Shown: positions 54,494 through 63,073 of the stretch, piece after piece
How positions within the stretch are numbered: position 1 is the first letter of the stretch
How the letters are laid out: each line of letters begins with the position of its first letter
Assembly (NCBI GenBank): GCA_030684395.1
Contig: JAUXTT010000008.1
Span: forward strand, 186,001-250,000
Direction of reading: 5' to 3'
Source: Bacteroidota bacterium
GTDB taxonomy: Bacteria; Bacteroidota; Bacteroidia; B-17B0; Aurantibacillaceae
Length of the DNA stretch: 64,000 nt
The notes under the pieces: model-generated
The model's input: only the letters and a program-made list of their open reading frames with translations
The model's database searches: none
What the model was told of the DNA's origin: nothing
Program-made: the position numbers and the translations under genes

Positions 54494-54958
54494 CTACATC
54501 TCACTCTCCGATTCAATGGGAGGATCAATGGTATCCAACTGTTCGTGAACGTAAGCTGTAGCTGCAAAATGTTTGTATATATCTGCAGGATAAAGATTGG
54601 AAGGATGGTGTTTACCTCCTAGAACAGGAAGTGTTTTATAAGCATAAACTTCTTCGTCTTCCAAATACTTCCCGTCTTCCATCATATCTTCAATGGCATC
54701 CGGTTTAAAGATCTCCAGATATTGTTCAGCAGGGAGTTTATTCTTGTAAAAATCGCTGTAAAAATTAGAAAGGTGACTCAAACTTCCTTCATCCGTATCC
54801 AAAAAATAAAGATGACCTTCTTTGTTCTTAAGCACCAGATCGCCCATTTTGGTTATCACCAACACTTCTTTATCCTTGCCAATGAGCCATTTCCATGGTT
54901 TTAGCAACCTTGCGGTATCTATATTCTCAAATGAAATTACAAAATGCTCTATGTTCAC
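54494..54958 (-). CDS. DUF1851 / Tdi1-like immunity-domain protein
   Basis: 154 residues with a GTG start at 54956-54958; an in-frame stop lies two codons upstream and the next ATG is inside the conserved part. The domain pattern 'MGDLVLKNKEGHLYFLDTDEG' in parts and the C-terminal 'GGKHHPSNLYPADIYKHFAATAYVHEQ' fits DUF1851, the C-terminal domain of T6SS immunity proteins of the Tdi1 type. No type VI effector or secretion gene is nearby, so its job here is open; it may be a stray immunity gene. Adjacent to the prfC palindrome. Confidence 0.72.
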   Translation of the reverse strand: MNIEHFVISFENIDTARLLKPWKWLIGKDKEVLVITKMGDLVLKNKEGHLYFLDTDEGSLSHLSNFYSDFYKNKLPAEQYLEIFKPDAIEDMMEDGKYLEDEEVYAYKTLPVLGGKHHPSNLYPADIYKHFAATAYVHEQLDTIDPPIESESEM

Positions 54959-54984
54959 TTTCTACCGGGTTAAAATTTCAGCTA

Positions 54985-54992
54985 CAAAGATA
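54985..54992 (-). promoter_or_regulatory. Possible -7 box of the DUF1851 gene
   Basis: TATCTTTG on the minus strand, 26 bases before the GTG start. Confidence 0.4.
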
Positions 54993-55006
54993 CATCAAAA
55001 TAAACG

Positions 55007-55501
55007 CTATTGTTTTTCCATGAACCAAAGAATATCTCCCTTATTCAAATTATAGCCCATAATATCGCATGGAGTTAAATTAGCAAGTGTCTGTTCCAGT
55101 TTTAAGGTCATTTTCTTCCTCTTTTGTTTTTCTATCCAGAAGCGCAATTTACCGTCATCACACAAATAATTAGTTGCTTTACCATTCGCATCCACCTTTT
55201 TCAGTCCGTAAATGGTAAAAGTATAATCAATACCTTTTATAGGAACAACTGTAAAAATGCATTTAACGGGTTCTCCCGTTGCGGTATAGTCAACCGACTT
55301 AACATCGAGTGATCCTGTACCGTCTTCATTAATGGTAAAAGTCCCCCAATTTTCATAAATAGATGTATTTTGGTCATTGTCGCTGGTAACCTTCACAATA
55401 TTCCATGTACCAGACATATATTTTATATCCTGGTTCTGATAAGACTGGCGTTTACATCCAAAAAACAAAATACCTGTCAATATAATTAATAAATATTTCA
55501 T
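55007..55501 (-). CDS. Lipocalin-like lipoprotein, unknown function
   Basis: 164 residues. Lipobox 'LFFGC' (Cys about 16), then a beta-strand-rich body with the opening 'YMSGTWNIVKVTSD', 'TFTINEDGTGSLDV' and 'YTFTIYGLKKV', like small lipocalin-type domains of Bacteroidota. No ligand can be predicted. It follows the next lipoprotein gene (55505-55993) after 3 bases, so the two form an operon. Confidence 0.68.
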   Translation of the reverse strand: MKYLLIILTGILFFGCKRQSYQNQDIKYMSGTWNIVKVTSDNDQNTSIYENWGTFTINEDGTGSLDVKSVDYTATGEPVKCIFTVVPIKGIDYTFTIYGLKKVDANGKATNYLCDDGKLRFWIEKQKRKKMTLKLEQTLANLTPCDIMGYNLNKGDILWFMEKQ

Positions 55502-55504
55502 GCC

Positions 55505-55993
55505 TTATTTTTTTGAAAGTTTAAATTGAAACTCCATCCCTTTTCCGAAAATGAGCTTACTTGTTGAATACAAATTAAGGTGTGCAGGAAAAAACAGCAC
55601 CATGTTCTTTTTATCAATAGTTACTGTATTTCCCAGATTATGCTCATTCCACTCAAAATGTCCGCCGAGATAACTCCAATAACAATCTGTTAAGCTTGGT
55701 AGTGTAGCATATTGAACATCCACTGTATCTTTGGTATACACCCAATCCATCTTGTCAGTTGATTTAAACTTCACATGCCCGATGTTTGTTCTGGTCACTT
55801 CTGCTAATACGTTACCGTTATTACTTTCGTCAATTACCCAAACTTTCATCTCATCAATATTCCAGTCACCATCTCCGCGCATAAAATATTTTTTAATTAC
55901 TTTTTCATCTGAGTATGACATGAAATCATCACGATCCTTGCAGGCGAAAAACAATACTGCCATACAAACTACTGTTGTTATATTTTTTTTCAT
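55505..55993 (-). CDS. Lipoprotein, unknown function
   Basis: 162 residues. Lipobox 'VLFFAC' (Cys about 17). Mature part beta-rich: 'GDWNIDEMKVWVIDES', 'YWSYLGGHFEWNEHNLGNTVTIDKK', a pattern like the neighbouring lipocalin-like lipoprotein ('GTWNIVKV'), so the two may be distant paralogues. First gene of that operon. Confidence 0.66.
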   Translation of the reverse strand: MKKNITTVVCMAVLFFACKDRDDFMSYSDEKVIKKYFMRGDGDWNIDEMKVWVIDESNNGNVLAEVTRTNIGHVKFKSTDKMDWVYTKDTVDVQYATLPSLTDCYWSYLGGHFEWNEHNLGNTVTIDKKNMVLFFPAHLNLYSTSKLIFGKGMEFQFKLSKK

Positions 55994-56074
55994 TACTCAA
56001 ATATCAATAAAATTTCTTTACACTTATATTCCATTTTCTAACAAAACTTACTCTTCGAAAACAAAAACACTTTA

Positions 56075-56157
56075 AACCATATAAGGCATGTAAGGACATA
56101 GAAGACAAAAGCCTGGTACACTCCAACCTTATATGAATTTATATGCCTTATATGGTT
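56075..56157. repeat. MITE-like element with 15-bp terminal inverted repeats
   Basis: Perfect 15-bp arms AACCATATAAGGCAT (56075-56089) and ATGCCTTATATGGTT (56143-56157) enclose 53 bp in the divergent intergenic region between the lipoprotein operon and the acyl-CoA synthetase gene. Part of its interior (GGACATAG) recalls the element at 16227-16343. Confidence 0.65.
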
Positions 56158-56255
56158 AATCTTTCCTATACATTTTGACCTATATCAAAATCAACCTGGC
56201 ATGGCATTTCAATCTAAATTAAATAGTACTTTTACTATTGCAAATTAAAATCACT

Positions 56256-58055
56256 ATGGAAGTAACAAGAGTTTTTGACATTCTTCAATTGCACACTAAC
56301 AACCCAAAGCATGACCTTCTTGCTTATAAAGAAAACAAGGAGTGGAAAAAGATCTCCACGCAGGAGTTTAAAGATAAAGTTGATTATGTAAGTGCCGCTC
56401 TTTTAGATATTGGCTTACAACCCGGAGATAAAATTTCCATCATCGCTAATAATATTCCGGAATGGAATTTTGTTGATTATGGTGCTCAGCAAATAAACAT
56501 TGTTACAGTACCTGTTTTCCCTACCGCCAGTTTGCATGACATGCAATTCATCTTAAAGGACTCTGGCGTCAAAGCCATTTTCTTTTCTGCAAAAGACATT
56601 GCAAAAAAAATTGAATCTATCAGAGAAGAATTGCCCGAAGTGGAATACATTTACACCTTTAATAGAGAAGTTGAACACATCAAACAATTTAGCGACTTTA
56701 TAGAAAAAGGAAAACAACTTGTAACCAGTCCGGCCGTTGGAGCAGAGATTATCAATAAAATCCGCACTATCTCAAAAACGATAACAAAGGATGATCTGCT
56801 AACTATACTTTATACATCCGGCACAACAGGGAAACCCAAAGGTGTGATGCTTATTCATAGCAATATTGTTTCTAATGTAAAAGCCTGCCAAACCTTTGCG
56901 CCTTTTGATAAAATGAGCAGAGCACTGAGCTTTTTACCGCTGAACCATGTATATGAACGCATGCTCAATACCTTGTATCTATACATGAATATCAGTATTT
57001 ACTACGCAGAAGGTTTCGAAAAAATTGCAGACAATTTAAAAGAAGTAAAACCACACATGTTTGTAACAGTACCCCGCTTAATGGAGCGGGTGTATGATAA
57101 ATTAGTAGGTGCGGGAGAAAAGCTAAGCGGAGCAAAAAAGAAAATATTTTTCTGGGCACTGGACCTTGCGTTGGAATATGAATTATATGGGGCAAAAGGT
57201 CCCGTGTACGAATTAAAAAGAAAAATTGCAGATAAACTCGTCTATAGTAAATGGCGTGAAGCATTGGGTGGCGAATTAATCTGCGTTGCTTCCGGAGGGG
57301 CAGCTTTACAACCCAGGTTAGCGCGCGTTTTCAATTGCGCAAAAATCACCATTCTGGAAGGTTATGGCTTAACCGAAACCTCACCTGTAATTGCAGTAAA
57401 TAGCATGGAACCCGATTCTATAAGAATTGGAACAGTTGGAACCGTAATAAAAAATGTAGAGGTAAAAATTGCAGAGGATGGGGAAATTTTGGTGAAAGGT
57501 CCTAACGTAATGTTGGGTTACTACAAAAACGAAGAAGCTACCAAAGAAGTTATGGATGAGGATGGTTATTTTCATACAGGCGATATTGGAACTTTTGTGG
57601 AAGGGCGCTTTTTGAAAATAACGGATAGAAAAAAAGAAATTTTTAAAACATCTTCCGGTAAATATATTGCTCCTTTAATGATAGAAAATAAGATCAAAGA
57701 ATGTAGATTGGTCGAACAATGTATGGTAATAGGAGAAGGAGAAAAATTTGCATCGGCACTAATTGTTCCTGCATTTGAAAACGTAAAAGACTGGTGCAAA
57801 ACAAACAAAATAGACTTTGTTTCCAACGAACACATCATCGGAAATGCTGAACTTAGAAAAACTATCAATGCCTTTCTGAGGGAGATGAACAAATCACTTG
57901 CTCCCTACGAACAAATAAAACGTACCGAATTGGTAAGTAAAATCTGGTCGATTGATTCGGGCGAGCTTACCCCAAAAATGAGTATGAAACGTAAAGTCAT
58001 CAAAGAAAACAATAAAGTGTTGATTGACAAGATCTTTGCCTCAGGAGAGGATTAG
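56256..58055 (+). CDS. Long-chain acyl-CoA synthetase
   Basis: 599 residues from the ATG at 56256 (a TTG 18 bases earlier is unlikely). AMP-binding signature 'LLTILYTSGTTGKPKGVML', 'FLPLNHVYERM', 'ILEGYGLTETSPVIAVN', 'DGYFHTGDIG' and 'LKITDRKKEIFKTSSGKYIAP' with the catalytic Lys. Length and motifs match the FadD15/ACSL-like branch common in Bacteroidota. It activates fatty acids to acyl-CoA for degradation or lipid synthesis. Single gene; a near-consensus TACTATTG lies at about 56233-56240. Confidence 0.94.
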   Translation: MEVTRVFDILQLHTNNPKHDLLAYKENKEWKKISTQEFKDKVDYVSAALLDIGLQPGDKISIIANNIPEWNFVDYGAQQINIVTVPVFPTASLHDMQFILKDSGVKAIFFSAKDIAKKIESIREELPEVEYIYTFNREVEHIKQFSDFIEKGKQLVTSPAVGAEIINKIRTISKTITKDDLLTILYTSGTTGKPKGVMLIHSNIVSNVKACQTFAPFDKMSRALSFLPLNHVYERMLNTLYLYMNISIYYAEGFEKIADNLKEVKPHMFVTVPRLMERVYDKLVGAGEKLSGAKKKIFFWALDLALEYELYGAKGPVYELKRKIADKLVYSKWREALGGELICVASGGAALQPRLARVFNCAKITILEGYGLTETSPVIAVNSMEPDSIRIGTVGTVIKNVEVKIAEDGEILVKGPNVMLGYYKNEEATKEVMDEDGYFHTGDIGTFVEGRFLKITDRKKEIFKTSSGKYIAPLMIENKIKECRLVEQCMVIGEGEKFASALIVPAFENVKDWCKTNKIDFVSNEHIIGNAELRKTINAFLREMNKSLAPYEQIKRTELVSKIWSIDSGELTPKMSMKRKVIKENNKVLIDKIFASGED

Positions 58056-58135
58056 TCGAAAAAAGCAAATTTTGTGTCTATTCTGTTGGGTAATTACAAC
58101 ATTTTCCGCAATTTAGTGCCAAATTATTCTTTGGC

Positions 58136-59335
58136 ATGAACTACATATTATTTGATGATCACAATCGTATTGATCTCCTTCCTTTTACTTTTACACGTCC
58201 GGTTGCTGAGATCAGAATTGGCATACTTACCATTACCGAAAAATGGAAAAAATACCTGAATGCAGGTGTTTCCTTTCAAACAAGTGATTACCTCGCTAAA
58301 AAATATATCCGTACTGTTCAAATCGGGAAAAGCAATATCTGGATCAATGGAAAGGTTTGCCCTAATCCGGCTTTAGTGAAAGAAGTTAAAGCACTAAAAG
58401 AATTTCAAGTATTGATGTACAACAAAACACTTGTTGCTGCAAATACAGGAACAGAAAGAATTTTCAACCCTGAGAAATCAAATTCACGTTTTACTTTTAA
58501 AGAATCTACTGCTAAAGCTATTATAGTTAAATTTATCTGGGACATTTTTTCGAAAAATGCAGAAGCAATAAAGGAAGATTTTGAACTTCTTACGAAAGGA
58601 AGAAAATCTCAACCATTAAGTAAGTCAAACAAAGTTATCGGTAAAGGAAAAGTATTTTTAGAAAAAGGTGCTTCTGTAGAAGGGGCAATTTTTAATACTA
58701 CTAATGGAAATATTTATATTGGAAAAGATGCTGTTGTAATGGAAGGCAGCTTGATCCGCGCACCATTTGCTTTATGCGATCACGCAGAAGTTAAAATGGG
58801 CACAAAAATTTATGGTGCAACTACATTAGGTCCTTATTGTAAAGTAGGTGGCGAAGTAAACAACTCAGTAATTTTTGGATATAGCAACAAAGCGCACGAC
58901 GGATTCCTTGGTAACTCAGTAATTGGAGAATGGTGCAACTTAGGTGCAGATACCAATAACTCAAACCTGAAAAACAATTACGGAAATGTGAAACTTTGGA
59001 ACTACGGTCTTCAGGAATTAATTGATACCGGTTTACAATTCTGTGGTTTGTTTATGGGTGACCACAGCAAATGTGGAATCAATACAATGTTCAATACCGG
59101 AACTGTTGTAGGAGTAAACGTAAATATTTATGGCTCCGATTTCCCTATTAATTTTATTCGCTCCTTCAGTTGGGGCGGGGCTGAAGAGTTTGAAGATTAC
59201 AGACTTAACAAGGCATTGGAAGTGGCAGAAAAAGTAATGAGCAGAAGAAATATACCGCTCACAGAAGAAGATAAAAATATCCTAAGCCATATCTACAAAC
59301 TATCTAAACAAACAAGGGTTGCTGAAACCTATTAA
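58136..59335 (+). CDS. GLMU-family sugar nucleotidyltransferase-like protein
   Basis: 399 residues. The start 'NYILFDDHNRIDLLPFTFTRPVAEIRIGILTI' (in parts) is that of the Bacteroidota GLMU family (NTP_transf_4), and the second half has hexapeptide left-handed beta-helix repeats ('GAIFNTTNGNIYIGKDAVVMEG', 'GATTLGPYCKVGGEVNNSVIFGY' in parts). It probably makes or modifies a UDP-sugar for envelope polymers; the substrate is not established. A TTTG box ends 2 bases before the ATG. It shares an operon with the next gene (TTG start at 59344). Confidence 0.86.
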   Translation: MNYILFDDHNRIDLLPFTFTRPVAEIRIGILTITEKWKKYLNAGVSFQTSDYLAKKYIRTVQIGKSNIWINGKVCPNPALVKEVKALKEFQVLMYNKTLVAANTGTERIFNPEKSNSRFTFKESTAKAIIVKFIWDIFSKNAEAIKEDFELLTKGRKSQPLSKSNKVIGKGKVFLEKGASVEGAIFNTTNGNIYIGKDAVVMEGSLIRAPFALCDHAEVKMGTKIYGATTLGPYCKVGGEVNNSVIFGYSNKAHDGFLGNSVIGEWCNLGADTNNSNLKNNYGNVKLWNYGLQELIDTGLQFCGLFMGDHSKCGINTMFNTGTVVGVNVNIYGSDFPINFIRSFSWGGAEEFEDYRLNKALEVAEKVMSRRNIPLTEEDKNILSHIYKLSKQTRVAETY

Positions 59336-59339
59336 GGAG
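59334..59339 (+). promoter_or_regulatory. Shine-Dalgarno sequence deciding the TTG start at 59344
   Basis: AAGGAG overlaps the stop codon of the preceding gene and ends 4 bases before TTG. With no ATG until codon 33 it supports the TTG start. Confidence 0.6.
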
Positions 59340-59343
59340 AACA

Positions 59344-60507
59344 TTGGAGTTTAAACTAAAAAATAAACTTTCGTTTGCGGAACTGAGGGAGTTGGTTATT
59401 TATAAAAAACGTAAAGAGCTTTCCTGGTTTAACAAATTAATGCTGTGGCTTAATTACATTGCCATTGTTAGTCTTGTGTTTTCTTATTGTGCCCGATTTA
59501 TCAATCCGCAAACATTTTGGTTACTTGCCTTTTTTGGTATAGCTTACCCTATTACTTTTTGCCTTAATTTATTTTTTGTTTTATACTGGCTCATTCAATG
59601 GAAACCCATTGCTTTATGGTCATTAATAATTATATGCTCAGGCTGGAATACTTTTTTCTCTTATGTACAAATTGATTTTTCATCGGAAACACCCAACAAT
59701 AAAGACATTAAAATAATGAGTTATAATTGTCAGCTTTTTGATTTATATAACTGGAGTCATAATAGTGAATCACGATCAACTATTTTTACTATGCTTGCTG
59801 ACGAAAACCCTGATATACTTTGTATACAGGAATACTATACTTCCGAAGACGCGGATGATTTTAATAATACCGATACACTTACCCGTTTTTTAAAAACAAA
59901 ATACGCACATATCGAATACACTACTACTATGCGTAAAAACGATCATTGGGGAATTGCTACCTTTACCAAATATCCAATTGTGAGGAAAGGGAAAATAAAT
60001 TTTAATACCCGTTGGAACAACTCTTGTATTTACACGGATGTTTTAATCAATAAGGATACCGTTCGGATCTACAATATGCATTTAGCTTCTCTTCATTTCG
60101 GAAAAAAAGATTATCAGTTTATAAATGATATCATAGAAGAAAAAGAAACAGAAGAAGTTGAGGGGTCTAAAAATATTATGCGTTTATTAAAACGAGCGTT
60201 TATGGTTAGGGCAAAGCAAGCCGCTATGGTTTCGGAACACATCAATGCTTGCAAATATAAAGTAATACTTTGTGGTGATTTTAACGATACTCCATCATCT
60301 TTTGCATACAGAAAAGTAAAAGGTGACCTGAATGATGCATTTACTGAAAGCGGCAAAGGAACCAGTTCAACTTATGCCGGGAAAATCCCGTTTCAACGTA
60401 TAGATTATATTATGCATGATGATCATTTTTCTTCATACAATTACAAAAAACAAACGGAAACCATCACCGATCATTATGCGATCTCATGCTATTTGAAGAG
60501 CAAGTAG
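59344..60507 (+). CDS. Membrane-anchored endonuclease/exonuclease/phosphatase-family protein
   Basis: 387 residues with a TTG start supported by the AAGGAG sequence. Three transmembrane segments (about 33-110) are followed by an EEP domain (about 115-387): 'IMSYNCQLFDLYNW' (Asn/metal site), 'NPDILCIQEYY' (Glu), 'VRIYNMHLASLHFG', 'VILCGDFNDTPSS' (Asp-x-Asn) and 'ITDHYAISCYLK' (Asp-His). All catalytic positions are present. The domain faces outside the cytoplasm; the substrate may be nucleic acid, a phosphoinositide-like lipid or another phosphodiester. It shares an operon with the GLMU-family gene (8 bases apart). Confidence 0.85.
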   Translation: MEFKLKNKLSFAELRELVIYKKRKELSWFNKLMLWLNYIAIVSLVFSYCARFINPQTFWLLAFFGIAYPITFCLNLFFVLYWLIQWKPIALWSLIIICSGWNTFFSYVQIDFSSETPNNKDIKIMSYNCQLFDLYNWSHNSESRSTIFTMLADENPDILCIQEYYTSEDADDFNNTDTLTRFLKTKYAHIEYTTTMRKNDHWGIATFTKYPIVRKGKINFNTRWNNSCIYTDVLINKDTVRIYNMHLASLHFGKKDYQFINDIIEEKETEEVEGSKNIMRLLKRAFMVRAKQAAMVSEHINACKYKVILCGDFNDTPSSFAYRKVKGDLNDAFTESGKGTSSTYAGKIPFQRIDYIMHDDHFSSYNYKKQTETITDHYAISCYLKSK

Positions 60508-60601
60508 AATAGAGCGCTCCTGCCCGAATGAACATTCGTTAAGACAGAGATAACACTGATCTGTATGATTATTTATGATTTAATCTGAGGAAACCATAAC
60601 T

Positions 60602-60617
60602 CCCGATAGCTATCGGG
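60602..60617. repeat. Palindrome CCCGATAGCTATCGGG (intergenic copy)
   Basis: A perfect 16-bp palindrome, identical in its core to the one inside bcp (40696-40711). It lies in the 231-bp gap between the EEP gene and mpl. Confidence 0.85.
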
Positions 60618-60726
60618 ACTGCGCCATCAGCGTTCCTTTTTGGTTAGTAACACCGATGTGTGTAAAAAACATTGAGACCAGCACCTTAAACACTCACGAA
60701 TCTTCTTTACTTCGTGTAACACAATT

Positions 60727-60734
60727 TATCTTTG
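60727..60734 (+). promoter_or_regulatory. -7 box directly in front of mpl
   Basis: TATCTTTG ends 4 bases before the ATG at 60739. A leaderless transcript is predicted if it is used. Confidence 0.5.
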
Positions 60735-60738
60735 CAAC

Positions 60739-62103
60739 ATGCGTATTCATTTAATAGCAATCGGTGGAAGTGCCATGCATAATATGGCTTTGGCTTTATA
60801 TCAAAAAGGATTCACAGTAACAGGCTCTGACGACGAGATCAACGAACCTTCTAAAAGCCGTTTGCTGAAAGCAGGAATACTGCCTGCTGAAATAGGTTGG
60901 TTTCCTGAGAAGATCACTGCAGATATTGACGCTGTAATTCTTGGAATGCATGCACGCGAAGAAAACCCTGAATTGATCAAAGCGCGTGAGTTAGGTTTAA
61001 AAATTTACTCCTATCCTGAATACATTTACGAGCAAACAAAAGATAAAACACGCATTGTTGTTGGCGGGAGTCATGGTAAAACAACCATTACTTCTATGAT
61101 CCTTCACGTAATGAAATATGCAGGTATTGAAACCGATTTTATGGTGGGAGCACAACTGGAAGGTTTTGATACTATGGTAAAACTGACCAAAGAAGCTAAA
61201 TATGCAGTGATAGAAGGTGATGAATACCTTGCTTCACCAATCGACAGAAGACCGAAATTTCATTTGTATTATCCTAATATTGCCATCATTAGTGGAATTG
61301 CCTGGGATCATATCAATGTATTCCCGACTTTTGAAATGTATGTAGATCAGTTCAGAATGTTCATTGAACTGATAGAACCAAAAGGAACTCTTGTTTATTG
61401 CAATGAAGATAAAGAACTAAGAGAGCTTGCTTCGAGATTAAAACAATTAGATCTTAGCTTTAAACCTTATGCAATTCCAGAACACCATATTGAAAATGGA
61501 ATTACCATCATCCGTCACAATGGTAAAAACTTGCCGCTAAAAATATTCGGCGATCACAACCTGATGAACATGAATGGTGCGCGTTTGGTGTGTAACAGCA
61601 TTGGAATTAATGATGATCAGTTTTATGAAGCTATTGCAAGTTTTAAAGGAGCATCAAAGAGGTTAGAATTAGTAAAGGCAGAAAAGAATTTTGCGATGTA
61701 CAAAGACTTTGCTCATTCTCCTTCCAAATTAAAAGCAACAATTGACGCAGTAAAAAAACAATTCACTGATCGTAAACTGATTGCATGCATGGAGTTGCAC
61801 ACATTTAGCAGTTTGAATGAAAATTTCCTTAATGAATACAATGGTTCTATGGAAAAAGCTGATGAAGCTATTGTTTATTTTAATCCACACACCATTGAGC
61901 ATAAAAAACTTAAACCCATTACAGAAGCCCAGGTTAAAAAAGCATTTGCTCGTAACGACATTAAAATATTCACTGAATCAGCCAAAGTAAAAGAGTACTT
62001 ACAATCAGAGAACAGAAACAACAGTACAGTATTAATGATGAGTTCCGGTAATTTTGATGGGATCGACTTTGCTAAATTAGCGGAGGAATTGGAGATCTCT
62101 TAG
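60739..62103 (+). CDS. mpl: UDP-N-acetylmuramate:tripeptide ligase (Mpl-type, MurC family)
   Basis: 454 residues. The start 'MRIHLIAIGGSAMHNMALAL' is that of the Mpl branch, not MurC; ATP motif 'VVGGSHGKTTITSM', 'VIEGDEYLASPIDRRPKF', 'ISGIAWDHINVFPTF' and the third-domain 'DFAHSPSKLKATIDAV'. Mpl attaches a recycled wall tripeptide to UDP-MurNAc, returning turnover products to peptidoglycan synthesis. Length is normal. Single gene. Confidence 0.92.
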   Translation: MRIHLIAIGGSAMHNMALALYQKGFTVTGSDDEINEPSKSRLLKAGILPAEIGWFPEKITADIDAVILGMHAREENPELIKARELGLKIYSYPEYIYEQTKDKTRIVVGGSHGKTTITSMILHVMKYAGIETDFMVGAQLEGFDTMVKLTKEAKYAVIEGDEYLASPIDRRPKFHLYYPNIAIISGIAWDHINVFPTFEMYVDQFRMFIELIEPKGTLVYCNEDKELRELASRLKQLDLSFKPYAIPEHHIENGITIIRHNGKNLPLKIFGDHNLMNMNGARLVCNSIGINDDQFYEAIASFKGASKRLELVKAEKNFAMYKDFAHSPSKLKATIDAVKKQFTDRKLIACMELHTFSSLNENFLNEYNGSMEKADEAIVYFNPHTIEHKKLKPITEAQVKKAFARNDIKIFTESAKVKEYLQSENRNNSTVLMMSSGNFDGIDFAKLAEELEIS

Positions 62104-62129
62104 TTTCAACACAGGGGCGCAGAGGAAAG

Positions 62130-62143
62130 AGAGTTGCACAGAG
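62130..62143. repeat. AGAGTTGCACAGAG repeat, left copy
   Basis: A 14-bp sequence at the end of the mpl downstream region, present in inverted orientation at 63008-63021. The two bracket the 62147-62974 gene. The flanking DNA (CACAGG..GCAGAGG) continues the purine-rich style of the right-hand copy. Confidence 0.75.
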
Positions 62144-62146
62144 TTT

Positions 62147-62974
62147 TTATTTAAACCTTATTCTCTTTAGATTTGAAATCTGATTGTTTTTATTGATTTT
62201 TTCCGCAATGCTCTCAAGATTTTGCACGTCTATTTTATATTCTTTATCTCCATAGGTTTCAAAATCAATTGTATTATGATTAACACCTATGATATAGGTA
62301 TTTTTACTCTTAAATAGTTTATGAACAAAAACAGTTTTGTATTTCTCTTTAAAATCACTCAGTTCCTTTTCTAAAGCATTCAAGGTCTTTTCAGTTGGAA
62401 TCCCTTCAAAATCAAAACAAATAGCAACATCAGGGAAAGTATACAGATAATATTGAATATCAAATTTATACTTTGATTCCTCCTTATTCACAGTTTTTGT
62501 CGGCTTTAATCCAATTAAAATATCTTCTTTCGGAAAGTCGGTACACCATGTAAATTCAACCTTTTTATTCGTTAAATCGGATTTATGGATCTCCAGTGGA
62601 TCCTTAAACTCATCTGATGCCCAACCAATTGTTATATAATAACTGCTGGCAAATTCCGTAGTTAATGTTGCAAGGATAAAAACATAGCCATTACTTTCCA
62701 TCATCTTCATATCCATAAGTCCAACATGCATTCCAAAATCAAATTCCTCGCTTGACACCTTTCCATCTAACATCAAATAAATCTTTGGATACAAATCTTC
62801 CGCCATTTTCTTTTTGAAGCTCTCAGAAAATCCTTTGGTTTTTTCTGAATCAAACATTATCCAACTAGTATTTTTCATCAAAGAGTCTGTTTTGCATGAA
62901 TTAATCTCTACGCCTCCCTTAACTGAGACGCAAATAGAAATTAGCAGAAATATTAAACCGAATGTTTTTTTCAT
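62147..62974 (-). CDS. Secreted protein bracketed by inverted repeats, unknown function
   Basis: 275 residues from the ATG at 62972-62974. Signal peptide (1-19, 'IFLLISICVSVKGG'), then a mixed alpha/beta body with 'SWIMFDSEKTKGFSESFKKKMAEDL' in parts, 'YYITIGWASDEFKDPLEI', and a C-terminal half 'AICFDFEGIPTEKTLNALEKEL'. I do not recognise a family. Inverted 14-bp repeats lie just outside its stop and start, which may mean it arrived as a cassette. Confidence 0.6.
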   Translation of the reverse strand: MKKTFGLIFLLISICVSVKGGVEINSCKTDSLMKNTSWIMFDSEKTKGFSESFKKKMAEDLYPKIYLMLDGKVSSEEFDFGMHVGLMDMKMMESNGYVFILATLTTEFASSYYITIGWASDEFKDPLEIHKSDLTNKKVEFTWCTDFPKEDILIGLKPTKTVNKEESKYKFDIQYYLYTFPDVAICFDFEGIPTEKTLNALEKELSDFKEKYKTVFVHKLFKSKNTYIIGVNHNTIDFETYGDKEYKIDVQNLESIAEKINKNNQISNLKRIRFK

Positions 62975-63007
62975 AACGCTTAAGTAAAAAAAGAGTCGCA
63001 CAAATCT

Positions 63008-63021
63008 CTCTGTGCAACTCT
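63008..63021. repeat. CTCTGTGCAACTCT repeat, right copy
   Basis: The exact reverse complement of 62130-62143. It continues to about 63070 as a purine-rich repeat (read on the minus strand: CACAAAGGACTCAAAGG..), a style seen as dispersed intergenic repeats in many bacterial genomes. Confidence 0.75.
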
Positions 63022-63073
63022 TACCTTTTCTTAGTGTTTCTTCGTGAAACCTTTGAGTCCTTTGTGGTTAAAC

